Assembly: GCF_028743515.2 (NCBI RefSeq)
Contig: NZ_CP117969.2
Location: forward strand, 315,001 to 379,000
Length of the DNA: 64,000 nt
From: Imtechella halotolerans
GTDB lineage: Bacteria; Bacteroidota; Bacteroidia; Flavobacteriales; Flavobacteriaceae
Reading direction: 5' to 3'
The position numbers were made by a program, and so were the translations under genes. Of the stretch, positions 25,624-34,663 are shown piece after piece (position 1 is the stretch's first letter; every line of letters begins with the position of its first letter). The notes below the pieces were generated by a model, which saw only the letters and a list, made by a program, of their open reading frames with translations, was not told the origin of the DNA and searched no databases.

Positions 25624-26826
25624 ATGAACCCTTCAGCACAAGGATGGATTGATAAATACGGCGCCTTATGTAAAAAGCATGCTTGGCATGGTCAAGAAGA
25701 GATGCTGTTTTATAATGCTCTTAAAAAGGCAGGGTTTATTTATGGTATTAATGTGGAAGTTGTACTAAAATGGTTAGGAGAGGAGCAACTTTCTGATGAT
25801 GAGATTGCAAAATTAAATTTGTTGTCAGCATTACATAATGCGTATCTGCAACATAAAAAGAATGGAGGATTTAAGGAGTTTGTACTTTCCGTTCTTGAAT
25901 TTTATGGTGAGCTTACCCCAGTAGAATCTTCTTTTTTTAATAAGCTATTTGCAGAAGACAAGCCTTCTCGTCAACTAGAGAAAATTTTACATTCTAGAGT
26001 TCATATTGATGATAATGTATTAACCAAAAACTTTAGAAATGTGCTTACTAATTCGCTACTTTTTGTAGATGTATTAGCATATAGACAGTTTTTGTTTCAA
26101 CAAATACTAGTAAAGCCTTATGTGCAACGGCTGGAATATGTTGTTATAAACTTTATTTATTACACGCTGAATTCTAAAAGCCAGAAAACAGCTTATGATG
26201 AGCAGCTTATTAGACTTTTTGAAGCTTCTGCATCTTATAGCCAAAAAAGAAGAAAAAGACTTGAGGCACCACTTAAAGAGTTGGCCTTTACGAACTACAC
26301 TATACAAGAGAAAAATTACCTATTAGATCTTGTCTGTCTTTCAGCATGGGATGATAAGGTACTTGAGAATGAAGAATCAAATTTTATAGTAGGTCTCGGT
26401 ACGCAAATGTATTTAGAAGAGAATCTTATTATGGAGTCTATTGATAGCGTTGCCATTTTCTTTTCAAAATATCAGGAACGCGTTAGTCTTTTTAAATCAG
26501 ATAATCCGGTTAAACTATTTTATGACAATTCTTCTCAATTAGTTAAAAAGCTGATCACCCGAAATAAAAAAAGATTATTAAAAGAGTTTACCCAAAGTAA
26601 AGAATTACTTGTATTACTCACTAAATCTACTACAACTGATTTGACCCCAAGTGAGCGTAAAAAAGTAAAGGATCAATTGTTGGAAATTTTTAAAACAATT
26701 CCTTCTCTGGCCATCTTTGCACTTCCTGGAGGAGGTATCCTATTACCTTTATTTATAAAACTAATTCCCAAAATGCTTCCTTCTGCATTTGATGATAATC
26801 ATGTGGAAGAAGAGCAGGAGTTTTAG
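25624..26826 (+). CDS. LETM1-related biofilm-associated protein
   Basis: The 400-residue soluble protein has a long helical N-terminal region with a TerB-like look (LLDLVCLSAWDDKVLENEES near 235). The C-terminal segment LTPSERKKVKDQLLEIFKTI followed by PSLAIFALPGGGILLPLFIK matches the signature of LETM1-related proteins. In Bacteroidetes these carry the name biofilm-associated, but their molecular function is not settled. In mitochondria LETM1 is linked to cation exchange; that role should not be transferred. It stands between the sodC terminator and a small beta-barrel gene. Confidence 0.8.
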   Translation: MNPSAQGWIDKYGALCKKHAWHGQEEMLFYNALKKAGFIYGINVEVVLKWLGEEQLSDDEIAKLNLLSALHNAYLQHKKNGGFKEFVLSVLEFYGELTPVESSFFNKLFAEDKPSRQLEKILHSRVHIDDNVLTKNFRNVLTNSLLFVDVLAYRQFLFQQILVKPYVQRLEYVVINFIYYTLNSKSQKTAYDEQLIRLFEASASYSQKRRKRLEAPLKELAFTNYTIQEKNYLLDLVCLSAWDDKVLENEESNFIVGLGTQMYLEENLIMESIDSVAIFFSKYQERVSLFKSDNPVKLFYDNSSQLVKKLITRNKKRLLKEFTQSKELLVLLTKSTTTDLTPSERKKVKDQLLEIFKTIPSLAIFALPGGGILLPLFIKLIPKMLPSAFDDNHVEEEQEF

Positions 26827-26920
26827 AGACCTTTAGAAACGTTTACCATTTTTTTAGGATTTCATTTAGAAATGTATGTAGGGAATTCACGTTTTAAGAA
26901 AAACCCAAAAATTACAATCT

Positions 26921-27430
26921 ATGAAAAAAATGAAAAACAGTATTAAACTTATGTTGGCGGCAGTAATCTGTGCATTAGGTTTCATTTCTACACTGCAAGC
27001 TCAAGAATATCAAAAAGGGTTTCGTTTGGGATTTGGTTTGAATACCGGTTATCTTACTGGAGATGAATATAGCGTTGGACTTGGGGCAGATGCACGACTT
27101 CAATATGATGTGTCTAAAAAGACATCCTTAGCATTTACTACAGGGTATACACACTTTTTTAAGGATAATTTGCCAGATGATGGATTTATACCACTAAAAA
27201 TGGGATTCAAATCATTTCTAGGAAATAAGTTTTATGTACTCGGAGAGGCTGGTGCTGCTCTTGGGGTAATTAATGATACAGGCAATACTTTTTTATGGAC
27301 ACCAGGTATTGGATATGCAACCAGGCATATAGATCTTAGTGTGCGCTATGAAAATTACAATGAATATTTGACCAATCAAGTGGCGCTTCGTTTAGCCTAT
27401 GGATTTTCATTGAAAAAGAAGAACAGATAG
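26921..27430 (+). CDS. Small outer-membrane beta-barrel protein
   Basis: The 169-residue protein has a signal peptide (LMLAAVICALGFISTLQA-Q) followed by alternating amphipathic strands typical of an eight-stranded barrel: RLGFGLNTGYLTG, VGLGADARLQYDV, SLAFTTGYTHFF, KFYVLGEAGAALG and IDLSVRYENYNEY, ending VALRLAYGFSLKKKNR. It probably sits in the outer membrane as a small OmpW/OmpX-size barrel; no specific ligand can be inferred. It follows the LETM1-related gene by 95 bp. Confidence 0.82.
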   Translation: MKKMKNSIKLMLAAVICALGFISTLQAQEYQKGFRLGFGLNTGYLTGDEYSVGLGADARLQYDVSKKTSLAFTTGYTHFFKDNLPDDGFIPLKMGFKSFLGNKFYVLGEAGAALGVINDTGNTFLWTPGIGYATRHIDLSVRYENYNEYLTNQVALRLAYGFSLKKKNR

Positions 27431-27437
27431 GATTGCT

Positions 27438-27469
27438 AAAAAAGGGTGTTGTATTAAACACCTTTTTTT
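27438..27469. terminator. Bidirectional intrinsic terminator
   Basis: AAAAAAGGGTGTT and AAACACCTTTTTTT around a short loop form a hairpin with A- and T-tracts on both sides, serving the barrel gene and the convergent dioxygenase gene. Confidence 0.82.
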
Positions 27470-27494
27470 CTTCAATTAGATGACACTTTTCTCC

Positions 27495-28313
27495 TTAATG
27501 TATCCAAAATGAGGTCATTGAAATTGAGCCGAACACAAAGGAATCATTGAAAAAATGAATTTCATCCTTCGCCGTTTTCATTCCTAATATATAAAGCATA
27601 GGTAAGTAGTGCTCTGGAGTAGGTATTGCCAATTGTAAGGCTTGTCCAAGGTTGTGATATTGTAAAAGTTGATCTGTAGCATCCATTTTAATAAATCTTT
27701 TTAGAGAAGTATTAGCCTCTTCAGCCCAATCATATCCAGATTGTGGTTGATGCCAGTTCATTCTCCTAAGATTGTGTACCATGTTTCCACTTCCCACAAT
27801 TAGAACACCCTTAGAGCGTAACTGTTGTAGTTGTTTTCCGAGTTGGTAATGATATTCTGGTGATTTCCCATAATCAAGACTAAGTTGTAATACAGGAATG
27901 GACGCCTCTGGGTATAAGTGCATAAGTACACTCCAAGTCCCATGATCTAGTCCCCATTCGAAATCCAGTGAAACCGTGGATTGTCCAAGTTCTTTCTGAA
28001 TTTCTTGGGCCCAATGTAAACTTCCAGGTGCGGGGTATGAAATCTCATAAAGTGCATTTGGAAACCCTCCAAAATCATGAATGGTGGCTGGAGGGTCCAT
28101 GGCAGTAATTTTTGTTCCTTGCGTCTCCCAATGCGCCGATACACATAGTATTGCATTGGGTTTTGGAAGTGATTTTCCTATCTGTTGCCAATGTTGGTTG
28201 AACACATTTTGTTCAATGGCGTTCATAGGACTACCATGACCCAAAAATAAGATGGGCATTTGTTGAGTGGTTGCGAATTGCAGCGCTATTTTATGGAGAT
28301 CATTAAGATTCAT
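27495..28313 (-). CDS. ygiD: 4,5-DOPA-extradiol-dioxygenase-like protein (YgiD family)
   Basis: The 272-residue class III extradiol dioxygenase-like protein has MPILFLGHGSPMNAIE near residue 20, CVSAHWETQGT near 57 and IHDFGGFPNALYE near 80, with LDHGTWSVLMHLYP near 127 and GSGNMVHNLRRM near 180. The His residues of GHG, SAHWE, HDF and VHN form the metal site of the YgiD/DODA family. E. coli YgiD cleaves L-DOPA; the natural substrate here is not known. Length is normal (about 260-270). Confidence 0.9.
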   Translation of the reverse strand: MNLNDLHKIALQFATTQQMPILFLGHGSPMNAIEQNVFNQHWQQIGKSLPKPNAILCVSAHWETQGTKITAMDPPATIHDFGGFPNALYEISYPAPGSLHWAQEIQKELGQSTVSLDFEWGLDHGTWSVLMHLYPEASIPVLQLSLDYGKSPEYHYQLGKQLQQLRSKGVLIVGSGNMVHNLRRMNWHQPQSGYDWAEEANTSLKRFIKMDATDQLLQYHNLGQALQLAIPTPEHYLPMLYILGMKTAKDEIHFFNDSFVFGSISMTSFWIH

Positions 28314-28442
28314 AGCTACTACAAAGGTACCATTTTTGGCAGATAAAAGGGATAAGAGTTAATTCTAAAAAAAAACAAGACTGTAATTTTATAACTAAAA
28401 GTAGTGTTTTTGTATTTTTGACCTGAAAACAATTGAAAACTC

Positions 28443-29615
28443 ATGAACTATATTCTCTTTGACGGGACTGTGCGTAATGCATTATTACCGTTAACCTTTA
28501 CCCGTCCGGTGGCTGAAATTCGTGTTGGTATATTGACGATCCGCGAAAAGTGGGAAAAACATTTGGGAACTACCACCACTACTATTACCGAAGAGTATCT
28601 TTCTGAAAAATTTCCTATGGTGGAAATGGAGCAGAATGTCATGATTAACGCCTCTTTTTTACCGAATGCTGAATTAGTGGAAATGGTGAAAAATTTGGAA
28701 GAGAATCAAGCCATTTTTTATGGAGAGGAGGTTATAGCGTTTTTCACAACGGAAGGTCAAGAGGTTGATTTTGAGAGTTATGAACCAATTGAGTACGAGG
28801 CAGAAGTGACCAGAATTGAAAATACGTGGGACATTTTTGCTAAGAATGGAGAAATTCTAGAAGCTGATTTTGAATTGATTACCGATGGTAGAAAAAGCCA
28901 GCCTATTCCACAAAGTAATAATGTAATTGCTCCCGAGAATATTTTTATTGAAGAAGGTGCTAGGCTAGAATTTTGTACTTTAAATGCTTCCACTGGTCCT
29001 ATTTATATTGGGAAAAATGCTGAGATAATGGAAGGTAGTATTATCAGAGGTGGACTTGCTTTATGCGAAGGGGCTACTGTAAAAATGGGTGCCAAAATTT
29101 ATGGACCAACTACAGTAGGGCCGTATAGTAAAGTAGGGGGAGAGGTGACTAACTCTGTATTGTTTGCGTATTCAAATAAAGGTCATGATGGTTATTTGGG
29201 AAATTCTGTATTAGGTGAATGGTGTAATATTGGAGCGGATACCAATACTTCAAATCTCAAGAATAATTATGAGGAAGTTCGTTTGTGGAATTATGAAACG
29301 GAAGGCTTTGCGCGTACAGGGAGAACATTTTGTGGTCTAATTATGGGAGACCACAGTAAATGTGGAATCAATACCATGTTTAATACAGGGACGGTGATTG
29401 GAGTAAGTTCTAATATTTTTGGAAGTGGGTTTCCACGTAATTTTATTCCTAGTTTTTCTTGGGGAGGCGCTGCAGGTTTTACAGTATACAAAACACAAAA
29501 GGCCTTTGAAACAGCTCAACGTGTGTTTGAACGTCGAGAAATGGTTTTTACTGAGGAAGATGCCGCTATACTTCAGTCCGTATTTGAACTCACAGCTAAG
29601 TATAGAAGGTACTAA
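28443..29615 (+). CDS. GlmU-family sugar-nucleotidyltransferase/acetyltransferase-like protein
   Basis: The 390-residue protein belongs to the Bacteroidetes alternative GlmU group. The N-terminal LFDGTVRNALLPLTFTRPVA start is diagnostic and differs from canonical GlmU. The C-terminal half is a left-handed beta helix with hexapeptide repeats (PIYIGKNAEIMEGSIIRGGL and GAKIYGPTTVGPYSKVGGEV). This group is thought to perform glucosamine-1-phosphate acetylation and UDP-GlcNAc synthesis, or to handle a related sugar phosphate. A TATTTTTG box at 28413-28420 may be its promoter. Its stop overlaps by 4 bp that of the convergent oligopeptide-binding gene. Confidence 0.85.
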   Translation: MNYILFDGTVRNALLPLTFTRPVAEIRVGILTIREKWEKHLGTTTTTITEEYLSEKFPMVEMEQNVMINASFLPNAELVEMVKNLEENQAIFYGEEVIAFFTTEGQEVDFESYEPIEYEAEVTRIENTWDIFAKNGEILEADFELITDGRKSQPIPQSNNVIAPENIFIEEGARLEFCTLNASTGPIYIGKNAEIMEGSIIRGGLALCEGATVKMGAKIYGPTTVGPYSKVGGEVTNSVLFAYSNKGHDGYLGNSVLGEWCNIGADTNTSNLKNNYEEVRLWNYETEGFARTGRTFCGLIMGDHSKCGINTMFNTGTVIGVSSNIFGSGFPRNFIPSFSWGGAAGFTVYKTQKAFETAQRVFERREMVFTEEDAAILQSVFELTAKYRRY

Positions 29616-31249
29616 TTAGCAGGTGTTTTTTTTACATATTTTAAGGTAAGTAGGTTAATAGGGTTACTGCCTAATCCGCTTACATTTTTTTGTGTAAAGC
29701 GAATACTTTGATCATAGTATAAGGGCACTATAGGAGCTTTACTGATTAACAAACTATCCATTTTCTGATATAATTTAATTCGTTTGTTTTCGTCAATTTC
29801 TTTGGTGGCAGATTCATACCACTGGTCAAATTGTACATTAGAGAAATGGGTGTAATTAGGTCCGTTAGGCGCAAAATTCTTGCTATAAAAAAGTGATAAA
29901 TAATTTTCCGCATCAGGGTAGTCAGCAATCCAACTGGCTCTGAAAATAGCTAGTTTTCCAGTAGCTTTACTTTGTCGTAGGGTGGCAGATGGGATTACAT
30001 CAATGGTTGTTTTAATGCCTATTTTTTCCAATTCACGTTGAATGTATTCACATACATCCACGTAATTACCATCGGTCGAAATAGTAATTTGGGGTTGATT
30101 TATACTGGTTTCTTCTCTGAAGGCCTGAATAAGCTCTTTTGCTTTCTCAGGTTGATAATCATAGCCTTGAAGATTATTGAAACCCGGTAGCCCTTGTGGT
30201 ATAATTCCATTAGTAGCAGGTGTGCCAATGTTATTGCGCAAATACTGCATCATTTTTTTTCGATCAAACCCGTAATTAATAGCTTTTCTTAATGCTTCGG
30301 ATTGGGCTTCTGGAACGTCATTTTTCATGAAAATACCTAAATATTCCGTGTTGAGATAGGGAGCGGTATTCATCGTTATTTTTTGTTGGTATTTAGGTTT
30401 TAAACTTCCCTGGGTTGTAAGTAGCTCATCTTTATATGAGGCATCCAACGAATTAAGAAAGTCGATATTTCCTTGCACAAATTGAAGAAATTCACTTTGT
30501 TTATCCGGTAAAAAAGTGATGGCTACTGCCTCCAGGTATGGAAGAGATGCACCATGAGCATCCTTTTCATAATACAAGGTGTTTTTTCTAAACACCAATT
30601 TTACATTTTCTTCCCATCTTTTAAATTGAAAGGGGCCAGTACCAATAGGGTTTTTGCGAAAATCATTCCCAAAATGCTCTACTATTTCTTTGGGTACTAC
30701 AGAACAGTACTTTGTAGTTAAAAGACCTAAAAATGCCGGAAATGGTTCCTTAAGAGTTATTGAGAAAATGGAATCATTAATGGCATGGAATTGTTCAACA
30801 TTATTTAAAACCCACTTTCCTGGAGCCGCTACTTTGGGATCTAGTAATCTAGAGAATGAATAGGCAATGTCAGTAGCTTTAACAGTTCGAGTACTGTCTT
30901 CTCCGAAAAGGGGATGCTTGTGAAAATAAACATCATTGCGTATAGTAAAGGTGTAGGTTAGGGCATCGCTGGATATGCTCCAATGTTTGGCAATATCTGG
31001 TTGTATATGAAGTTTATCGTCTAGTTGAACCAATCCATTATACAGTTGGTGAACTGCCCAAATTGTACTTTGGGTCCGAGCAAAGGCTGGATCTAGTGAT
31101 GCAACATTAGAGTGTTCGTTATATTTAAAAACGAGGTGCTCCTCCTTTGTTATCTTTTTTTGTGTGCAACTTATGAATAGTGAAAAAACACAAATTACTG
31201 ATAGGTAGTTTTTTATGATAAAATAATGAAAAAGACTTCGTATGGTCAT
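29612..31249 (-). CDS. Oligopeptide-type ABC substrate-binding lipoprotein (SBP_bac_5)
   Basis: The 545-residue protein has a lipoprotein signal (SVICVFSLFISC, Cys near 28) and the DppA/OppA fold: HSNVASLDPAFARTQST at the start, VKATDIAYSFSRLLDPK near 130, and FQFKRWEENVKLVF near 205. It would bind peptides or nickel-like ligands in the periplasm or at the outer surface. No permease or ATPase genes are adjacent; the neighbours are glmU-like (convergent) and mtaB (divergent), so its partners must be elsewhere. Confidence 0.9.
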   Translation of the reverse strand: MTIRSLFHYFIIKNYLSVICVFSLFISCTQKKITKEEHLVFKYNEHSNVASLDPAFARTQSTIWAVHQLYNGLVQLDDKLHIQPDIAKHWSISSDALTYTFTIRNDVYFHKHPLFGEDSTRTVKATDIAYSFSRLLDPKVAAPGKWVLNNVEQFHAINDSIFSITLKEPFPAFLGLLTTKYCSVVPKEIVEHFGNDFRKNPIGTGPFQFKRWEENVKLVFRKNTLYYEKDAHGASLPYLEAVAITFLPDKQSEFLQFVQGNIDFLNSLDASYKDELLTTQGSLKPKYQQKITMNTAPYLNTEYLGIFMKNDVPEAQSEALRKAINYGFDRKKMMQYLRNNIGTPATNGIIPQGLPGFNNLQGYDYQPEKAKELIQAFREETSINQPQITISTDGNYVDVCEYIQRELEKIGIKTTIDVIPSATLRQSKATGKLAIFRASWIADYPDAENYLSLFYSKNFAPNGPNYTHFSNVQFDQWYESATKEIDENKRIKLYQKMDSLLISKAPIVPLYYDQSIRFTQKNVSGLGSNPINLLTLKYVKKTPAN

Positions 31250-31264
31250 ACAAGAATTTGTTGG

Positions 31265-31272
31265 TATATTTG
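31265..31272 (+). promoter_or_regulatory. TATATTTG promoter box upstream of mtaB
   Basis: TATATTTG followed by CACCCGC lies about 95 bp upstream of mtaB and resembles the -7 box of rpmH (36323-36330, followed by CCCGC). A -33 TTG at the standard 19-bp spacing is not seen. Confidence 0.45.
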
Positions 31273-31366
31273 CACCCGCAAAGCAAGTGGCTGTAAATAT
31301 ACAGTTTTGTAATGATTTGCCTAGCCTCGAAGACCTTTTGAATGGTTTTTAAGGATTTTCAAAATA

Positions 31367-32710
31367 ATGTACATGACACGTAAAAAAGTAGCATTCTATA
31401 CCTTGGGGTGTAAACTGAATTTTTCAGAAACATCTACCATTGCTCGAAGTTTTCAAGATGAAGGCTTTGATAGGGTTGATTTTGAGGAAGTGGCCGATAT
31501 GTATGTAATCAATACATGCTCAGTTACGGACAATGCTGATAAACAATTTAAACAGGTAGTAAAAAAAGCTTTGAAGCTTAATGAGAAGGCATTTGTGGCT
31601 GCTGTGGGATGTTATGCTCAGTTAAAACCCGAAGAGTTGGCTGCCGTGGACGGTGTAGATTTAGTTTTAGGAGCTACTGAAAAGTTTAAAATTACCGATT
31701 ATATAAATGACCTTTCCAAAAACGATATGGGAGAGGTGCATAGTTGTGAAATTGCGGAAGCCGATTTTTACGTTGGTAGTTATTCTATAGGGGATCGTAC
31801 GCGTGCTTTTCTTAAAGTACAAGATGGATGTGATTATAAATGTACCTATTGCACCATACCGCTGGCTCGTGGAATTTCTAGAAGTGATACCATGGAGAAC
31901 GTGTTAAAAAATGCCGCTGAAATTGCAACTCAAAATATCAAGGAAATTGTTCTTACTGGAGTAAATATTGGTGATTATGGGAAAGGAGAGTTTGGCAATA
32001 AAAAACATGAGCATACCTTTCTTGAATTGGTGAAAAATTTAGACACTGTGGAAGGTATTGAACGTTTGCGTATATCTTCTATAGAGCCAAATTTATTGAA
32101 AAATGAAACCATTGAGTTTGTAGCTCAAAGCAATACCTTTGTTCCGCATTTTCATATTCCATTACAAAGCGGAAGTAATGCTATTCTTAAAAAGATGAAA
32201 CGTAGGTATTTACGGGAACTGTATGTTGATAGAGTGCAAAAAATACGTGAACTCATGCCTCATGCCTGTATTGGCGTTGATGTAATTGTTGGATTTCCAG
32301 GTGAGACAGATGAATTGTTTTTGGAAACCTATCATTTCTTGAATGAGCTTGATATTTCGTATCTTCATGTGTTTACCTACTCAGAGAGGGATAATACGGA
32401 AGCTGTAGATATGGATGGAGTGGTTCCAATGAGTGTGAGGTCTAAGCGCAGTAAAATGCTAAGAGGATTATCTGTGAAGAAACGAAGAGCTTTTTATGAG
32501 AGCCAGATTGGCTCAAGCCGAACTGTGCTTTTTGAAAGTGAAAACAAAGAGGGGTATATCCACGGATTTACAGAAAATTATGTAAAAGTAAAGGCGCCTT
32601 GGAATCCTGATCTTGTAAATACACTTCATCAAATAGTACTAAGTAAAATAGATGATGACGGGTTAGTTCGTTTTGAGTTCAGTTCAAAACCAGCAGTGAT
32701 ACAAGCATAA
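31367..32710 (+). CDS. mtaB: tRNA methylthiotransferase MtaB
   Basis: The 447-residue radical-SAM methylthiotransferase adds a methylthio group to N6-threonylcarbamoyladenosine at tRNA position 37. The N-terminal UPF0004 domain holds three cluster-binding Cys (LGCKLNFSE, INTCSVTDNA, VGCYAQLKP). The radical-SAM motif is CDYKCTYCTIP near residue 155, followed by GVNIGDYG and IPLQSGSN. The C-terminal TRAM-like domain ends near 440. A second ATG lies two codons in. Length and all six Cys are normal. Confidence 0.95.
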   Translation: MYMTRKKVAFYTLGCKLNFSETSTIARSFQDEGFDRVDFEEVADMYVINTCSVTDNADKQFKQVVKKALKLNEKAFVAAVGCYAQLKPEELAAVDGVDLVLGATEKFKITDYINDLSKNDMGEVHSCEIAEADFYVGSYSIGDRTRAFLKVQDGCDYKCTYCTIPLARGISRSDTMENVLKNAAEIATQNIKEIVLTGVNIGDYGKGEFGNKKHEHTFLELVKNLDTVEGIERLRISSIEPNLLKNETIEFVAQSNTFVPHFHIPLQSGSNAILKKMKRRYLRELYVDRVQKIRELMPHACIGVDVIVGFPGETDELFLETYHFLNELDISYLHVFTYSERDNTEAVDMDGVVPMSVRSKRSKMLRGLSVKKRRAFYESQIGSSRTVLFESENKEGYIHGFTENYVKVKAPWNPDLVNTLHQIVLSKIDDDGLVRFEFSSKPAVIQA

Positions 32711-32711
32711 T

Positions 32712-32746
32712 AAAAAAGGTTCGTCTACTATAAACGAACCTTTTTT
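32712..32746. terminator. Bidirectional intrinsic terminator
   Basis: AAAAAAGGTTCGT (32712-32724) and ACGAACCTTTTTT (32734-32746) are exact inverted repeats between the convergent mtaB and GNAT-like genes. Confidence 0.92.
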
Positions 32747-32757
32747 ATTCTACAAAA

Positions 32758-33048
32758 TTAGATGCGTATTCCTACCGGGAGCAAGTCTTTAAATTCCTTG
32801 TGCTTTCGAAGAAATTTGGCAATTTCCGGACTTGTTGGAACTACACGTAAATTTTTTTCCTGAATGTTTTCTAACACACTTTTTATGAATTCACCTTCAA
32901 ATTCATTGTCGGTGTTTTCAGGGAGGTTTAATTTGGTTAAGAAAATTTTTCTGTCTTGCAATGAGTATTCAATGCTGGCAAGTTCGTCATTGTGTTTTAC
33001 TTCAAATTGACGCAAAAATTCATTGTCATTAATCAATAGTGCATTCAT
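32758..33048 (-). CDS. GNAT-like N-acetyltransferase (YjdJ/GCN5-related small type)
   Basis: The 96-residue protein matches the small GCN5-related family (PF14542-type): FEVKHNDELASIEYSLQDRK, then KIFLTKLNLPENTDNEFEGE and FIKSVLENIQEKNLRVVPTS, ending with a helix PEIAKFLRKHKEFKDL. It lacks the first half of a full GNAT fold, as the family does, and its substrate is unknown. It lies 12 bp downstream of the pirin gene on the same strand, so the two are co-transcribed. Confidence 0.85.
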   Translation of the reverse strand: MNALLINDNEFLRQFEVKHNDELASIEYSLQDRKIFLTKLNLPENTDNEFEGEFIKSVLENIQEKNLRVVPTSPEIAKFLRKHKEFKDLLPVGIRI

Positions 33049-33060
33049 GAGTTTATTGTT

Positions 33061-33774
33061 TTAATACATTAGTACTTCAATTAGTAATATACGACTGTCA
33101 CTCTCAGCAGTGAATGATATTGTTTGAGTGTCCCATAATCCAATCGCATCTCTTGTATGGAGTGTCTCTCCTGCAATTGTTATTTCTCCTTCTAATAAGA
33201 AAATGTATACGCCGTTGCCTTCTTGCTTAATCGTATAGGAATGGTTTGTATTTTTTGAGAAATTTCCTAAATTAAAATAGGTTTGTTGGTGGACCCAAAG
33301 AGCCTTACCATCGTTATCATCTTTAGGTGAAACAACATTTTGAAATGTATTTTGCTGGTCAGCTGGATCAAATTTTTTCTGTCCGTATCGAGGAGTTACA
33401 TTCTGAGTATCTGGAAACACCCAGATTTGTAATAATTTGGTTGTAGATGAACTAGCATTCATTTCGGAGTGTTGTACACCCGTGCCTGCACTCATAACTT
33501 GTACTTCTCCGGGAGTGATCGTGGCCTGGTGGCCCATACTATCTTTGTGAGAAAGTGCTCCTTGTAAAACAATGGTTACAATTTCCATATTGTCATGAGG
33601 ATGCGTCCCAAATCCCATACCTGCGTCAATTGCATCATCATTTAGGACACGTAGTGCCCCAAAGTGTATTTTTTCGGGATTGTAATAATTGGCAAAACTA
33701 AAAGAGTAATTGGCTTTAAGCCATCCGTAATCGGCAGATCCTCGTTGATGGGCTTTATGTATGATTTTTTTCAT
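33061..33774 (-). CDS. Pirin family protein
   Basis: The 237-residue bicupin has the pirin N-terminal block ANYSFSFANYYNPEKIHFGA, the metal ligands GFGTHPHDNMEIVTIVLQG and VQHSEMNAS, and a second cupin at about 140-230. The pair of His in HPH, the His of VQHSE and the nearby Glu form the iron site. Bacterial pirins of this YhhW-like size often show quercetinase activity or regulate metabolism; this one's role is not known. It heads a two-gene operon with the GNAT-like protein. Confidence 0.92.
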   Translation of the reverse strand: MKKIIHKAHQRGSADYGWLKANYSFSFANYYNPEKIHFGALRVLNDDAIDAGMGFGTHPHDNMEIVTIVLQGALSHKDSMGHQATITPGEVQVMSAGTGVQHSEMNASSSTTKLLQIWVFPDTQNVTPRYGQKKFDPADQQNTFQNVVSPKDDNDGKALWVHQQTYFNLGNFSKNTNHSYTIKQEGNGVYIFLLEGEITIAGETLHTRDAIGLWDTQTISFTAESDSRILLIEVLMY

Positions 33775-33960
33775 TCGAAATACCTTCTTAATGAGATTTT
33801 CTTACAGAACATATGCTTGCAGTATCAACGGCAATTGCCACTATGCCTATTAGAAATTAAGGCTAGTGAATTTTAAAAATCCTGAAGAAGAATGATTATT
33901 TTTGAAGGACAAAGATACGAAAAATTAGCAATATAGTTGACAATCATTATTTAGCATTAC

Positions 33961-34641
33961 ATGGACAATTCGATTACACATGTGTATTGTATGCCTGGAA
34001 TGGCCGCTAATCCTTCCATTTTTGAGCATATCCAATTACCAACAGATAAATATGAGCTACATTGGTTGAGTTGGAAGTTACCAGAAAAGGGAGAATCATT
34101 ATTTGCGTACGCTAATAGGATGGTTCAGGAAGTTAAACACCCCAATCCAGTTTTGCTAGGTGTGTCTTTTGGGGGGATTTTGGTTCAGGAAATGGCGAAA
34201 GTGATTCCTGTTAAGCGATTGATTATTGTTTCAAGTGTGAAATCAAAGCATGAATTGCCCAAAAAAATGATTTGGGCGAAATACACCAAAGTATATAAAC
34301 TTTTGCCAACAGGTTTGGTAAGTAATATTGAATTATTGGCGAAATATGCATTTGGTGATGCAGTCACCAAGCGATTGGCTTTATACGAGAAATACCTATC
34401 TGTACGTGATAAAAAATATATCGATTGGTCGCTTGATTGTATCATTAACTGGGATCAAGAGAAAGAATCTCCAGGTGTAATTCATATCCATGGAGATAAA
34501 GACCCTGTGTTTCCAATACAATATATCCAAAATGCTATAGTTATAAAAGGAGGAACACACATTATAATTATCAATAAGTATAAGTGGTTTAATGAGAATC
34601 TAGAACATCTTATTGAAGAAGGAATCGAGAAGAAATTGTAA
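33961..34641 (+). CDS. Alpha/beta hydrolase
   Basis: The 226-residue protein has the nucleophile elbow GVSFGG (Ser near residue 70), the oxyanion-region start VYCMPGMAANPSIFEH, and later the acid and His: IHIHGDKDPVFP near 178 and IKGGTHIIIINKY near 200. It lacks a signal peptide and is cytoplasmic. The substrate is unknown. It ends 22 bp before the lytic transglycosylase start, so the two may be co-transcribed. Confidence 0.88.
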   Translation: MDNSITHVYCMPGMAANPSIFEHIQLPTDKYELHWLSWKLPEKGESLFAYANRMVQEVKHPNPVLLGVSFGGILVQEMAKVIPVKRLIIVSSVKSKHELPKKMIWAKYTKVYKLLPTGLVSNIELLAKYAFGDAVTKRLALYEKYLSVRDKKYIDWSLDCIINWDQEKESPGVIHIHGDKDPVFPIQYIQNAIVIKGGTHIIIINKYKWFNENLEHLIEEGIEKKL

Positions 34642-34663
34642 CTTTATCAAAAAAATTATTGCC

